From positions 5,282 through 69,281 of the forward strand of contig JBBROO010000012.1 in NCBI GenBank assembly GCA_038229295.1: a DNA stretch of 64,000 nt. Direction: 5' to 3'. The position numbers were made by a program, and so were the translations under genes. Shown here piece after piece: positions 33,126-42,283 of the stretch. Below the pieces are notes generated by a model. The model searched no databases, was not told the origin of the DNA, and was given only the letters and a program-made list of their open reading frames with translations. Origin of the DNA: JAJPGZ01 sp038229295 (GTDB lineage: Bacteria; Verrucomicrobiota; Verrucomicrobiia; Chthoniobacterales; UBA10450). The stretch's first letter is position 1; every line of letters begins with the position of its first letter.

Positions 33126-34075
33126 AAGATCGACATCGTATGAAGGCGATAGCGCACGGCATCGCGCAGCGCCGCTCCGAACAATTCGAGGGCCCAGCGC
33201 AATTTTCCTCGATCGCCGGACCGGACAAATTCGCCAAAGGCCTTTAGGCCAACTTTGACATGACGAAGCGGCCGAAAGGAAGCGCGATAAAAATGCGCAG
33301 CGGCCCGAACGGTCGCAGCCTCTTCATCCGTGCGTGGTTGAAAGCGGTCCCATTTCTTGCGGAACAAACTGTAGGCGTGCATCAGCCGCGGCGCATCGTT
33401 CATGGCGTTATCGCGATGGACACGCTTTCGGTAAAGCCGGTCGGGCAGATAATGAACTTTCCCTAGTAACGCCATCTTGCAGAATAAATCAGTGTCTTCG
33501 TGCGGCCAAAACTCCGTCGTCCATCCGCCCGCTTCAGCAAACACCGACCGGCGGAACATGGCAAAGGGACCCTGGCCGGTGGCGCAGTAAAACGTCGCGA
33601 ATGGAGTTTCGTATTCGTTAGGTCCGAGCGCTCTTGGAATTCCCAACCGCGATGGCGCCCAGCGGCTTCGCGTCTTCGGACGTGCATTCGTTCCATCGAC
33701 GTCAACTTCCTGGAATTGACAGCCGGCGATGCAGACGTCTGAGTGGGCCTCGATATATTCGCTCAAAACGCGCAGTGCATTCGGTTCGAGCATGTCGTCG
33801 TGATCCAGGAAAAGTAAATATCGAGAATCCGTCGACGCCATGCTCGCACCAAGATTACGTGCGGCACACGTTCCCATGTTCAATTCATTCGCAACGCGAA
33901 TGCGGAAATCGCGCATTGCCAGCGCAGACAGCAAATCCGCGGTGCCATCGCTGCTTCCATCATCAATCAAAATGTATTCCCAATCCGCGATGTCCTGGTT
34001 TTGGACGCTGGCCACGGTGTCGGCGATGAACGCCCGCGAATTATAGCACGGAGTAACGACCGTTATTTTGCTCAT
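33122..34075 (-). CDS. GT2 glycosyltransferase
   Basis: A GT-A enzyme of 317 residues, beginning MSKITVVTPCYNSRAFIADT at 34075. A longer frame upstream would reach antisense into the next gene. YILIDDGSSDGTADLL and FLDHDDMLEPNALRVL provide the donor and DxD-like metal sites; GQGPFAMFRRSVFAEAGGWT and FWPHEDTDLFCKMALLG provide the catalytic ED pair. It ends in an amphipathic region. The start lies five bases after the stop of the acetyltransferase gene. Confidence 0.85.
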   Translation of the reverse strand: MSKITVVTPCYNSRAFIADTVASVQNQDIADWEYILIDDGSSDGTADLLSALAMRDFRIRVANELNMGTCAARNLGASMASTDSRYLLFLDHDDMLEPNALRVLSEYIEAHSDVCIAGCQFQEVDVDGTNARPKTRSRWAPSRLGIPRALGPNEYETPFATFYCATGQGPFAMFRRSVFAEAGGWTTEFWPHEDTDLFCKMALLGKVHYLPDRLYRKRVHRDNAMNDAPRLMHAYSLFRKKWDRFQPRTDEEAATVRAAAHFYRASFRPLRHVKVGLKAFGEFVRSGDRGKLRWALELFGAALRDAVRYRLHTMSIL

Positions 34076-34079
34076 CAAG

Positions 34080-34640
34080 CTACGTGCGCGATCGCAAAAC
34101 TTTGCACGGATTCCCCGCGGCAAACACATCCTCGGGAACATTGCGCGTGACGACGGAGCATGCGCCGATAACGCTGCGCGCGCCGATCGTTACTCCCGGC
34201 AAAACAAACGCACGCGCGCCGACGAACGCGTCTTCGCCGATGTCGATCTTAGCCGTAACCAGCGGAATCTGCGTTCGCGAAAAATCGTGGCTGCCGGTGC
34301 TGAGATACACTTCCTGCGCGACGGTCGCGCGCGCGCCGATCTCGATTTCGCCTAACGTGTAGGCATTCGCGCGATCGCCCAGGCACGCGCGATCGTGCAA
34401 CGTCAGGTTCCATGGAATGGCGATACGCGCGCGTTGATGCACAAACGGCGTGCCGTCGATCCTGGCGTCGAACACGCGCAACCAAAAAAGCCGCCACTCG
34501 TTCAGCGGCTTCGGCGTCCAGACGCAAAAAAGCGTCCAGCAAATTTCCCAAAGCACGCGCCGAAAGCGATCGCTTGCTTTCCACGGCGACGCGAATTGCG
34601 ATTCTTGTTTCTGGTCGACTGCCTGTAATGGTTCGGCCAT
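34080..34640 (-). CDS. Colanic-acid-type acetyltransferase, WcaF-like
   Basis: A 186-residue left-handed beta-helix enzyme that would O-acetylate a sugar of the repeat unit using acetyl-CoA. RFRRVLWEICWTLFCVWTPK and the WRLFWLRVFDARID segment are typical of the WcaF/NodL-like subgroup. The hexapeptide region runs IEIGARATVAQEVYLSTGSH (active-site His in STGSHD) through GEDAFVGARAFVLPGVTIGA to AAGNPCKVLR. A copy of the dispersed word (34241) is read as TAKIDIGED. Confidence 0.88.
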   Translation of the reverse strand: MAEPLQAVDQKQESQFASPWKASDRFRRVLWEICWTLFCVWTPKPLNEWRLFWLRVFDARIDGTPFVHQRARIAIPWNLTLHDRACLGDRANAYTLGEIEIGARATVAQEVYLSTGSHDFSRTQIPLVTAKIDIGEDAFVGARAFVLPGVTIGARSVIGACSVVTRNVPEDVFAAGNPCKVLRSRT

Positions 34641-34676
34641 CAGCTAAAAAAGTTCGATGTCGATCTTGTCATTCAT

Positions 34677-35783
34677 TCACGATTGCGCCAGCAAGCTGGC
34701 AAAGTCGTCCAGGTAACGTTGCGCGATCGGTTCGAGGGCAAATTCAGCAGCTTTCACGCGCGCCGCATCTCCGATTTTCCCGAATTCGTCCGAGTCGAGG
34801 CGTAGCATGTGACCGAGCCGGTCCGCCAACGCATCGACGCCGCCGCGATGATCGAACACAAAACCGGTGACGCCGTCTTCGATGTAATCACGGAAACAAT
34901 CTAAATTCGAAACCAGCGGCACGCATCCATTCGCCATCGCTTCAATCGGCGCGACCGGAAATGCCTCACCGGTTTCGGCCAGCGAAGGGTAAGCAAAAAT
35001 TTTCGCGGATCGATATTGCGCCGTTAGTTCGGCTTCATCAAAAATCGCGCCCCGCCATTCCACCTGCCCGCCAAGCTGCTGCATCTTGTGCAGGAAATCG
35101 TTTCCGCCGCCGCCCAAATGCGTTTCGTGCGGCCCAACGATGACGAGTTTCCAATCGGAAAGAACTTCCGGCGGTAGCTTCCCGAACGCGCGGACGAGCA
35201 ACTCGATTCCTTTTTCCGGATGAACGCGACCGACAAACAAAACGGTCCTCGATCGCGCCGCCTTCGAAATGTTCTCGATGCGGAACGGAACCGGATTTGG
35301 AATCACGCGAACCTTCGCGCGTAACTGCGGCGCTTGCGCAAGGATGGCATCGGCGATCGCGCGTGAGACCGCGAGTAACCGCGCCACGTGCGCGTAGCAG
35401 CGCATCTGGCCTTTTGGTCCGCGTTGCACATGAACGTAAACCAACCCTCGCTTCGTTGTCCGCTCGATGATCGGCAACCAAAACGTATTCGTCACCAGAA
35501 TGTCAGCCTTCGGCAGAATCCGACGAACGCGCAACGAATAGATAAGATCGAGAAACTTCAGCCTAACGAGAGACCGTGGCTGGTCGGAACCGCGCACGCG
35601 AAGGTGCGTGACGCCTCCGATCTTCTCCGTGTTCGGCAAACTTGGATGCGTCCGCGATATCTGCACGACTTCGTGGCCGCGCCGCGCGAATTCCTGACCG
35701 AGCGCGAACCAGACTTTCTCGACTGCTCCGCCCATGATTGGCGGCACCGGAAAAAATGCGCCGAGGACAATGGTGATTTTCAT
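34677..35783 (-). CDS. GT4 glycosyltransferase
   Basis: A 368-residue GT-B enzyme. The N-terminal acceptor domain starts MKITIVLGAFFPVPPIMGGA. The C-terminal donor domain has VLFVGRVHPEKGIELLVRAF and the E-x7-E motif region FAYPSLAETGEAFPVAPIEA. Acceptor and donor are unknown. It is part of the minus-strand operon: its start overlaps the stop of the next upstream gene by four bases, and it is separated by 36 bases (with a copy of the dispersed word at 34658) from the acetyltransferase gene downstream. Confidence 0.88.
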   Translation of the reverse strand: MKITIVLGAFFPVPPIMGGAVEKVWFALGQEFARRGHEVVQISRTHPSLPNTEKIGGVTHLRVRGSDQPRSLVRLKFLDLIYSLRVRRILPKADILVTNTFWLPIIERTTKRGLVYVHVQRGPKGQMRCYAHVARLLAVSRAIADAILAQAPQLRAKVRVIPNPVPFRIENISKAARSRTVLFVGRVHPEKGIELLVRAFGKLPPEVLSDWKLVIVGPHETHLGGGGNDFLHKMQQLGGQVEWRGAIFDEAELTAQYRSAKIFAYPSLAETGEAFPVAPIEAMANGCVPLVSNLDCFRDYIEDGVTGFVFDHRGGVDALADRLGHMLRLDSDEFGKIGDAARVKAAEFALEPIAQRYLDDFASLLAQS

Positions 35784-36922
35784 TTCGAGCCCACCGGTTC
35801 ATGCAAGATCGACAACAACGAATCGACGGCGCGTTCGATTTGGAAACGTTGCACGAAACATTGGCGCGCATTGTTCCGCATCGTGTCGCGCTCGGCCATC
35901 GGCGTGCGCGCCCAGCGCTCGATTAATTTCTTTGTCCCGGGAAGATCATCCGATTCGACGTAGCCGGCATTATCCAACTGAATCTCGCGCCAGATGTTGA
36001 CGCGGTCCGAGATGAGCACGGGCAGGCTCGCGGCGAGTGCTTCGACGACGGACATTCCGAAATTTTCCTGGTGCGATGGTAAAACAAAAGCGTCGGCGGC
36101 AGCGAACGCGCCTTGTTTCAGTTCGCCTTCTAACATTCCGGTGAACACCACGCGCTCCGCAAGATCGACATCGACCTTGGCCCGCAATGCCTCGGCCCAG
36201 CCAATTTGATCCGGCCCGGCCAGCACGAGTGAAATATCAGAATCGCGCGGCAAAGCGTCGATCAACATGTCACAGCCTTTTTTGGGATGAAGCCGACCGA
36301 GAAACAAAAGGATCTTCGTGTTCCGCAACTGCGGATATTGCGCGAGAAATTTTTCGCCAGCGTTGGCAGAGATTGACGGCGCTTCGATCCCGAGCGGAGA
36401 AACACGTTCGCGGCAGCGATAGAGCCAAAAAGATTTCCGTGCCTGCACGCGTTCTTCTTCCGAAGTGAAAATGACGGCGGCGGCATCACGCAAGACGCGG
36501 TATTCGGCCCAGGGCCAGTAGAGCCATTTTTTTAGATGCTTGAGCGGAAAAGTTTTTTTGAACCAGGGATCGAGCATGCCATGCGGGAAGACGTAATACG
36601 GCGTCGATGATTCCGCGAACTGGCGCCACGCGGCGAAGCTCAAGTGCTGCCAAAGACCATTGACGATGACGCGGTCATATCCGGCGGCGTGTTGGCGAAG
36701 CCAGTTCGTAAGTGCCGAGGAATATCGATAGCTTGTTAGGCCGGGGCCGAGCGAGTGGATCGTAAGATCGACATCATTATTCGAGACGACTCCCGTCTCG
36801 TCCAAGGTGACGATGTCGATCTTGTGGCCGCGTCGAGCGAGGCCGCGGCTGAGCGCGAGAACTGCCGGCGCGACGCCGCCGATCTTCGGATCGAGCGTCT
36901 GCACGATTTGCAGAATCTTCAA
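35780..36922 (-). CDS. GT4 glycosyltransferase
   Basis: A GT-B enzyme of about 380 residues. I prefer the TTG start at 36922 (MKILQIVQTLDPKIGGVAPA), four bases after the stop of the acetyltransferase gene; the open frame continues upstream, but those codons are antisense-like residues such as SRRSRSRK. Donor domain motifs are LLFLGRLHPKKGCDMLIDAL and VLPSHQENFGMSVVEALAAS. Four copies of the dispersed word lie within it (35805, 36161, 36764, 36814), one read as KVDVDLAER and another as HKIDIVTL. Confidence 0.85.
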   Translation of the reverse strand: MKILQIVQTLDPKIGGVAPAVLALSRGLARRGHKIDIVTLDETGVVSNNDVDLTIHSLGPGLTSYRYSSALTNWLRQHAAGYDRVIVNGLWQHLSFAAWRQFAESSTPYYVFPHGMLDPWFKKTFPLKHLKKWLYWPWAEYRVLRDAAAVIFTSEEERVQARKSFWLYRCRERVSPLGIEAPSISANAGEKFLAQYPQLRNTKILLFLGRLHPKKGCDMLIDALPRDSDISLVLAGPDQIGWAEALRAKVDVDLAERVVFTGMLEGELKQGAFAAADAFVLPSHQENFGMSVVEALAASLPVLISDRVNIWREIQLDNAGYVESDDLPGTKKLIERWARTPMAERDTMRNNARQCFVQRFQIERAVDSLLSILHEPVGSK

Positions 36923-36926
36923 AGCG

Positions 36927-37592
36927 CTAGATAACGAAGCCTTCGCTTCGCGTGAAGTATTTGCAGTCCGGCGAAATTTTCTTGATCGGCTGCGCCGGGA
37001 CACCGCCGTAGAGCGTGTGCGTTTCGCTGAAGCTTTTGTTCAAAAGCGATTTGGCGCCGAGCACGCAATAATCCGGCAAGGTGCTTCCGCCTAACAAAAC
37101 CGAATTGGTTCCGACAAAGCAATAATCGCCGACGCGGACCGGCGCGGAAGACTGGCGATTTTGTTCGATGTCGATGCTGTGAGTGAGGATTTGCGATTGG
37201 AAACCGGCGAAGGTGGTGAACTTGCCGATGACGACCGCGCTCGTGCAATCGATGAGATGGCGATGGGTGATAGCGGAATGTTCGCCCAAGATCAATTGCG
37301 GATGTCGATCTTGCTCGTGCGCAAAATGCGGCGACGGGCCGAGCGGAAAACCAGTGATCCAATTGCCGCGTCCGATCGATGAGTGCGCCTTGAGATGAAG
37401 CAGGTCGATGTTTTTGCAGACGGTGAACGATGCGATGCGGCTATTCTCTTCCATGATCAAGCGCGCAGGTAAAATCCAGGAGAGGCCGATATGACAGGTC
37501 GGATGAATTTTGTATCCGAATTGTTTCTCGAGGATGGAACGCCGCGCCGACCACGGCAGGAGAAGACTCAAGAGCAGCAAAAGTTTTTTCAC
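36927..37592 (-). CDS. Hexapeptide-repeat acyltransferase
   Basis: A 221-residue left-handed beta-helix protein with a short hydrophobic N-terminus (MKKLLLLLSLLLPW). Hexapeptide turns run from IHPTCHIGLSWILPARLIME through VVIGKFTTFAGFQSQILTHS to VRVGDYCFVGTNSVLLGGST and YGGVPAQPIKK. The histidine in LTHSIDI is in a position often catalytic in this fold. It probably acetylates a sugar in the repeat unit. Its start overlaps the stop of the upstream GT4 gene by four bases. Confidence 0.82.
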   Translation of the reverse strand: MKKLLLLLSLLLPWSARRSILEKQFGYKIHPTCHIGLSWILPARLIMEENSRIASFTVCKNIDLLHLKAHSSIGRGNWITGFPLGPSPHFAHEQDRHPQLILGEHSAITHRHLIDCTSAVVIGKFTTFAGFQSQILTHSIDIEQNRQSSAPVRVGDYCFVGTNSVLLGGSTLPDYCVLGAKSLLNKSFSETHTLYGGVPAQPIKKISPDCKYFTRSEGFVI

Positions 37593-38713
37593 AAGGCGGC
37601 GCCCAAACGGCGGTAGATGTCGATGTACTGCGCGATCATCTTCTCGGTCGAGAATCTTTGCGCGTTGCGAAGGCTCTTTTCGCTCCAGGCTGCGCGCTCC
37701 GGCGGATTTGTCATCCGCATAAGATCGACAGCGAAGCCGGCTTCGTCATCCGGTTCGTGATAAAGTCCGGCGTCACCGGCGGCTTCCGGCATCGGCCCGG
37801 TGTTGCTGCAAATGACCGGACAACCGCACGCTTGCGCTTCGATGATGGGCCAACCGAAACCTTCGAAGCGCGACGGAAACAAAAACGCGGTCGCGCCGTT
37901 ATAGAGCGCCTGGAGTAACTCGCCGTCGGGATTTTCGATTTGCACGATGCGCTCGGAAACGCCGAGCTCATGCGCCAGCGTTGTCAGTTCTTCGTTTAAA
38001 CGTTCACCGGCGAAAACAAGTCGTCCGTTCCATTGATCTTTGCCGCGCGCGAAAATGCGCAGGACGCCTTCGCGGTTCTTGCGGCGCAAATTCGAGCCGA
38101 CGTGAAGAACAAATGGAAGATCGACATCGAACTTTGGGATGACCGCTAATCGAGCACGCGCAGCTTCGAGCGGCATTTTTGCGTAAGCAAAATTTAAAGC
38201 CAGCGGCACCACGGAAATTTCCGCGCGCGGATTTTCCGGCGCGATCAAACGTTCGGCGTCAATGGCCGTGGCCTTCGATACGCATGCAATTGCATTCACT
38301 TTTCTCAGTCCGCGCAAAATCCAACGTTGCAAAAAACGTCCGGTCACAGATGCCGGGCAATCGGTTTGTTCGCCCAGACCGCCACGCACGGCGAGCAGAT
38401 CGTGACAGGTAACGACGACTGGAATTGCATTCGCGTGCTTCACATAAACCGCGTTCGAATGATCGCAGATGTGAATCAAACTCGGGGAGCGGGAGATTTT
38501 TTCGCGCAGGCGGGATGGGAACAAGATGTACTTGTCGATGTAGCCAAGCCATTTCGCGAGCGCGCCCGCTGGCAAAAGATTTCCGAGAACGGATGGCGGC
38601 GTGAAGAGTTCCGCATCAACGCCAGCGGCGCGCAATCCGCGCAACATCATTGCGCTGAATCGCTGCATGCTTTGCTGCTGGTCGGCCGAGTAATTACCGA
38701 TCAGTAGCACCAT
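37589..38713 (-). CDS. GT4 glycosyltransferase
   Basis: A 374-residue GT-B enzyme. The N-terminal domain holds MVLLIGNYSADQQQSMQRFS and the VVVTCHDLLAVRGGLGE region. The donor domain includes FVLHVGSNLRRKNREGVLRI and FLFPSRFEGFGWPIIEAQAC, the E-x7-E motif, followed by GCPVICSNTGPMPEAAGDA. It overlaps the start region of the acetyltransferase gene downstream by four bases and the end of the ligase-like gene upstream by twenty. FDVDLPFV is encoded by the dispersed word (38117). Confidence 0.87.
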   Translation of the reverse strand: MVLLIGNYSADQQQSMQRFSAMMLRGLRAAGVDAELFTPPSVLGNLLPAGALAKWLGYIDKYILFPSRLREKISRSPSLIHICDHSNAVYVKHANAIPVVVTCHDLLAVRGGLGEQTDCPASVTGRFLQRWILRGLRKVNAIACVSKATAIDAERLIAPENPRAEISVVPLALNFAYAKMPLEAARARLAVIPKFDVDLPFVLHVGSNLRRKNREGVLRIFARGKDQWNGRLVFAGERLNEELTTLAHELGVSERIVQIENPDGELLQALYNGATAFLFPSRFEGFGWPIIEAQACGCPVICSNTGPMPEAAGDAGLYHEPDDEAGFAVDLMRMTNPPERAAWSEKSLRNAQRFSTEKMIAQYIDIYRRLGAAL

Positions 38714-40133
38714 TGGTGTTACCCTGTTCGGCCGGCGGGCCGTGCATTCTCTCGGCGTAGGCGGAACGGCCGCGGGGCTTCGGAGGGAGTTTTGCGCGCG
38801 CCACCGGCGCCGAAAGCGAAACCGGTCCGCCCGATTCCTGTTCGTTCATGGCGGCGAGAGCAAGACCGGAAACGAAAACGGTGAAACCGAGTAATGTCGG
38901 TTGGCCAAATTGTCCGTTGATCATCGGAAGAAAAGCGGAACTGAAGAGAAGGATGGGCAAGAGATTTCCCAGTCGAACCGACTTGGTGCAAAGCAATCCG
39001 GTTTTAAGGACAAACCAGCATCGCCAAAGAACGAAAGCCAGTCCGAGAATCTCTCCGCTTTCGAGAAAAATGCGCGACCATTCGCTTTCGGAAAGAAGAA
39101 ACATGGCGTGGCCGGTTAGAAATTTCGCGCCGGCGTTCGTGCCGAGCCCGAGACCGTAGCCGAGCATCGGCGATTTCGTGAAGACGAAGAGGTCTTCCGC
39201 GAAACCGGAGAAAATGCGCGAGACCATTCCGCCCGCTATCGATTGCTCGGTTGCCTCCGCGACGTCGTTGAAGCGCGCGGACAAAACGCTGGCCCCCTCC
39301 TTGAAAATGGGTGTCCGGCTAACGACGAATCCCAAAACAATTACAGCCAGTAACACCTGACCAAATCGATTCACGACATCGGGCCGCAAAACGATTACGA
39401 CGAGAAGGGATGCAATCACCACTCCGCAGGCGCCGATAACCGAGCGGCTGCCTGAAACTGACACGCCGATCACGAGTGCCGCACCCGCCGCCGCGAGCAG
39501 CCAGTTTTTGAAAGTGCCATGGCGCAAAATTCCCCAGACCAAATAACCCGTCGCCAATGCGTAATAAGCAACCACGCCAATCACGAATGAAAACGGCCCG
39601 GCCGTCCGCACCTTGCCCATCGCTGACGTCATCATTTCGCCTTCGCCGCCAGCAGTGCGATTCAAAAACGAGTCCGGCGACGCGCGAAATTGCGCGACCA
39701 TCAGCAGCGTCATCGGGATAAGCAGCACGAGCGTCCACCAGCCAAATTTCTTTACGTCTTCAAAGCGCAACACCCGCGCCATTACGAAAATTAACGGCAG
39801 ATGAAAAAAATCGGCGTGAATTCCGTATGCCGTTACGCCAGCGATTCGAAGCGGCGGCAGATATGGCCAGAGATTAATGAACGTCGTGAGCGTGCAAAAT
39901 GCGCCAATGATTACGAGCGCGACGACCCAGGCGTTGCGCGGGAAAACGCGGGCGCGGATGGAGCACAAATAAATCAAAAGCAGAACGGGATCGCGCACGA
40001 TAAGGAGCGGATTCGACAATCCCGGAAGCACCCACTTCCGCAGTGCGCCTTCAATGAGCAGCAGCCAAAAATACGACCAGATCAGCCAGCGAACATAACG
40101 CTGCCATTTTTCCTCCCGCGTGGTCGGTTTCAT
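38694..40133 (-). CDS. O-antigen ligase/polymerase-like membrane protein (second in locus)
   Basis: A 479-residue membrane protein with about ten hydrophobic segments. The ATG at 40133 (MKPTTREEKW) overlaps the stop of the upstream GT4 gene by four bases and is preferred; the longer frame is antisense to that gene. Wzy/WaaL-like features include SGSRSVIGACGVVIASLLVV and a large periplasmic loop with TKSPMLGYGLGLGTNAGAKF and the SESEWSRIFLESG region. It probably polymerises repeat units. No copy of the dispersed word lies between 38127 and 40675. Confidence 0.78.
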   Translation of the reverse strand: MKPTTREEKWQRYVRWLIWSYFWLLLIEGALRKWVLPGLSNPLLIVRDPVLLLIYLCSIRARVFPRNAWVVALVIIGAFCTLTTFINLWPYLPPLRIAGVTAYGIHADFFHLPLIFVMARVLRFEDVKKFGWWTLVLLIPMTLLMVAQFRASPDSFLNRTAGGEGEMMTSAMGKVRTAGPFSFVIGVVAYYALATGYLVWGILRHGTFKNWLLAAAGAALVIGVSVSGSRSVIGACGVVIASLLVVIVLRPDVVNRFGQVLLAVIVLGFVVSRTPIFKEGASVLSARFNDVAEATEQSIAGGMVSRIFSGFAEDLFVFTKSPMLGYGLGLGTNAGAKFLTGHAMFLLSESEWSRIFLESGEILGLAFVLWRCWFVLKTGLLCTKSVRLGNLLPILLFSSAFLPMINGQFGQPTLLGFTVFVSGLALAAMNEQESGGPVSLSAPVARAKLPPKPRGRSAYAERMHGPPAEQGNTNGATDR

Positions 40134-41362
40134 TCTGAAATTAAATCTCGGATCGCAGCGACGACTTTGTCGCCGTAACCGCGCCAGGTAAGTTCCTGCG
40201 CTTTTTTCTGCGCTGCAATACCCATGCCAGAGAGCGCAGCGCGATGCTGCGCGCACCAGCTTATTTTTTCCGCCAGCGCTTCCGGCGAACGTATCGGCAC
40301 GAGAAATCCGGTCTCGCCATCGATAATCAAGTCCTCGCCACCGGCATTTTTGGTCGCGATCAACGGCAGCCCGCACGCCATCGCTTCCTGTTGCACGAGC
40401 GCGCGACCTTCCACGATCGATGGCAACACGAGCACGTCACACGTCGTCATCAACTCCAGCATTTCGCCATGCGGGCGTGGCGGTTCATAAATAAAATTCG
40501 CGCACTGGCTTCTATACGAATCCATCGATAACAACGGCGAACCGGCGACGACCAACTCGATCTCGGCGGAACCAATCAGCTTCATCGCCGCGAAAACATC
40601 GGCCAAACCTTTGCGTTGCGTCATCGCGCCCGCGAAGAGCACGCGCAGCCGCCTCGAAGTCGGCCCATCTTCCGCAAGATCGACATCTACATCTGGCGAG
40701 CCGAACGGCGCGACCAGACAACGCTTGCTCGCACGCACATTTTCCGGCAGCGATTCCAAAACAAATTGGCTCGGGCAAATCACCAGCTCCGCCAGTTCCA
40801 TCTCGCGGCTTTTGCGCGCAAGTTTCTCCGGCGAATCGCGCGTCGCCAAAAGCGTCGGCTCCCATTCCGGGTAACGGGCGGCCTCTTCTTTTAACAAACG
40901 TTGCGTCATCTCCCAATAAGCGATCGGCAAATCGTAAATACGGCGCAGTCCCAATTCGCGCGCGACCCAAAACAAATTCTCCGCGCAATCTTCGTAGGCG
41001 TAAACCGCGCGCACATCTTGGCCGTAACATTTCGCGCGCAACCTTCGCGCCGCCTCATGATCGAGACTTTGCCAGACCGCATCGATACTGGCCCAGCCAC
41101 GTTCGTGCGTCGTTAGGTTTGTTAGGCCAAAAGCTCCCGCCAGCAGCCGCACCGATTCGCGCAACGGGTGGATGTCGATCGTGTCCGCCGGCAGTTTGTA
41201 ATTACGCCGCAGTTTGCCGCGAATGTGGTCCGCCAAAAAAGGATACGAACTTTCCGACCAACCCACCGTCGTCACGAAGCGCGCGAGCAGCGCTTCGCGA
41301 TCGAACGCGTCGAGAACAGCGCGGACGTTCGCGTTGCCAAAAGGGTGCGCAAGTAAGACCAT
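40130..41362 (-). CDS. GT4 glycosyltransferase
   Basis: A 410-residue GT-B enzyme. It starts MVLLAHPFGNANVRAVLDAF and contains the donor-domain motif RVLFAGAMTQRKGLADVFAA, followed by CDVLVLPSIVEGRALVQQEA, which supplies the E-x7-E-like pair. The N-terminal domain is long and somewhat divergent. It is the first gene of its minus-strand run, divergent from the FkbM methyltransferase gene with only 18 bases between start codons. DVDVDLAEDG is encoded by the dispersed word (40676). Confidence 0.86.
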   Translation of the reverse strand: MVLLAHPFGNANVRAVLDAFDREALLARFVTTVGWSESSYPFLADHIRGKLRRNYKLPADTIDIHPLRESVRLLAGAFGLTNLTTHERGWASIDAVWQSLDHEAARRLRAKCYGQDVRAVYAYEDCAENLFWVARELGLRRIYDLPIAYWEMTQRLLKEEAARYPEWEPTLLATRDSPEKLARKSREMELAELVICPSQFVLESLPENVRASKRCLVAPFGSPDVDVDLAEDGPTSRRLRVLFAGAMTQRKGLADVFAAMKLIGSAEIELVVAGSPLLSMDSYRSQCANFIYEPPRPHGEMLELMTTCDVLVLPSIVEGRALVQQEAMACGLPLIATKNAGGEDLIIDGETGFLVPIRSPEALAEKISWCAQHRAALSGMGIAAQKKAQELTWRGYGDKVVAAIRDLISE

Positions 41363-41380
41363 CTGGTTCGTTTCTATAGC

Positions 41381-42283
41381 ATGCGATCGATTCGAGGCTT
41401 GTTAAAACCGTGTTACCTCTTTTCCCCGAGCACAGCAATGCGGCGCGTGTGGTTGGAGTTTCGGACCGATCAACCGGACACCGCTACCGTTTCGCTGCCG
41501 TGGAAAGTTTCCATCGATGTCGATCTTAGCGATGCGATCGGTCGCGAGATCTTCAAGCAACGGGTCTTTGATATCGCGGTCAGCGAAGTGGCGTGGCGAC
41601 TTCTTCGTTCCGGTGACAAAGCCGCCGATGTTGGAGCGAACATCGGTTATCTTACGAGCCTCTTTTCCATGCGCGTCGGCCCACAAGGTGTGGTGCATGC
41701 GTTCGAGCCGCATCCGGAAGTTCACCAGAAACTGCTGCGCAATATTTCGCTCGTTAATCTCAATCCTCACTCGTCTCCCATCGTCGCGCACGCTTGTGCG
41801 CTCGGAGATGTTTCGAGAAATGCGCAACTGATCGAGACCGATTATTTCGAGATTAACCGCGGCACCGCCCGAATCGCTGAAACGAACAGTGAAGGCGAAG
41901 TGCGTTCCCATTCGATCTCGATGCAAACACTCGATGAACTTTTCCCGACCGAGTCGCTAGACTTGCTCAAGATCGATGTCGAAGGATTTGAAGCGCGTGT
42001 CTTGCAAGGCGCGGCACGTCTCCTTCAGGAAAAACGAACCCGCCATATTATTTATGAAGACCACGAGATGGCGCGCGGCGATTTGGCGCCGATGCTGCGC
42101 CGCGAAGGATATTCGATTTTCTCGATCGGTTACAATTTGCTCGGGCCGAGATTGCGGCCGTTAGATCGACAAGTGGCTGTCGATTACTCGTGGGAGTCGC
42201 CGAATTTTCTCGCCACGCTCGAGCCAGCGGCGGCGGAAGCAATGATGCGCCGGCGCGCTTGGCAAATCTTCCGGCCGAGTTAG
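41381..42283 (+). CDS. FkbM-family methyltransferase
   Basis: A SAM-dependent methyltransferase of 300 residues. The SAM-binding motif is ADVGANIGYLTSLFS, followed by VVHAFEPHPEVHQKLLRN and the FkbM hallmark LDLLKIDVEGFEARVLQGA. It probably O-methylates a sugar of the exopolysaccharide, as is common for FkbM genes inside glycosyltransferase clusters. It stands alone on the plus strand, converging on the next GT4 gene with a four-base overlap. Motif copies at 41518 and 42162 encode SIDVDLSD and PLDRQVA. Confidence 0.9.
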   Translation: MRSIRGLLKPCYLFSPSTAMRRVWLEFRTDQPDTATVSLPWKVSIDVDLSDAIGREIFKQRVFDIAVSEVAWRLLRSGDKAADVGANIGYLTSLFSMRVGPQGVVHAFEPHPEVHQKLLRNISLVNLNPHSSPIVAHACALGDVSRNAQLIETDYFEINRGTARIAETNSEGEVRSHSISMQTLDELFPTESLDLLKIDVEGFEARVLQGAARLLQEKRTRHIIYEDHEMARGDLAPMLRREGYSIFSIGYNLLGPRLRPLDRQVAVDYSWESPNFLATLEPAAAEAMMRRRAWQIFRPS

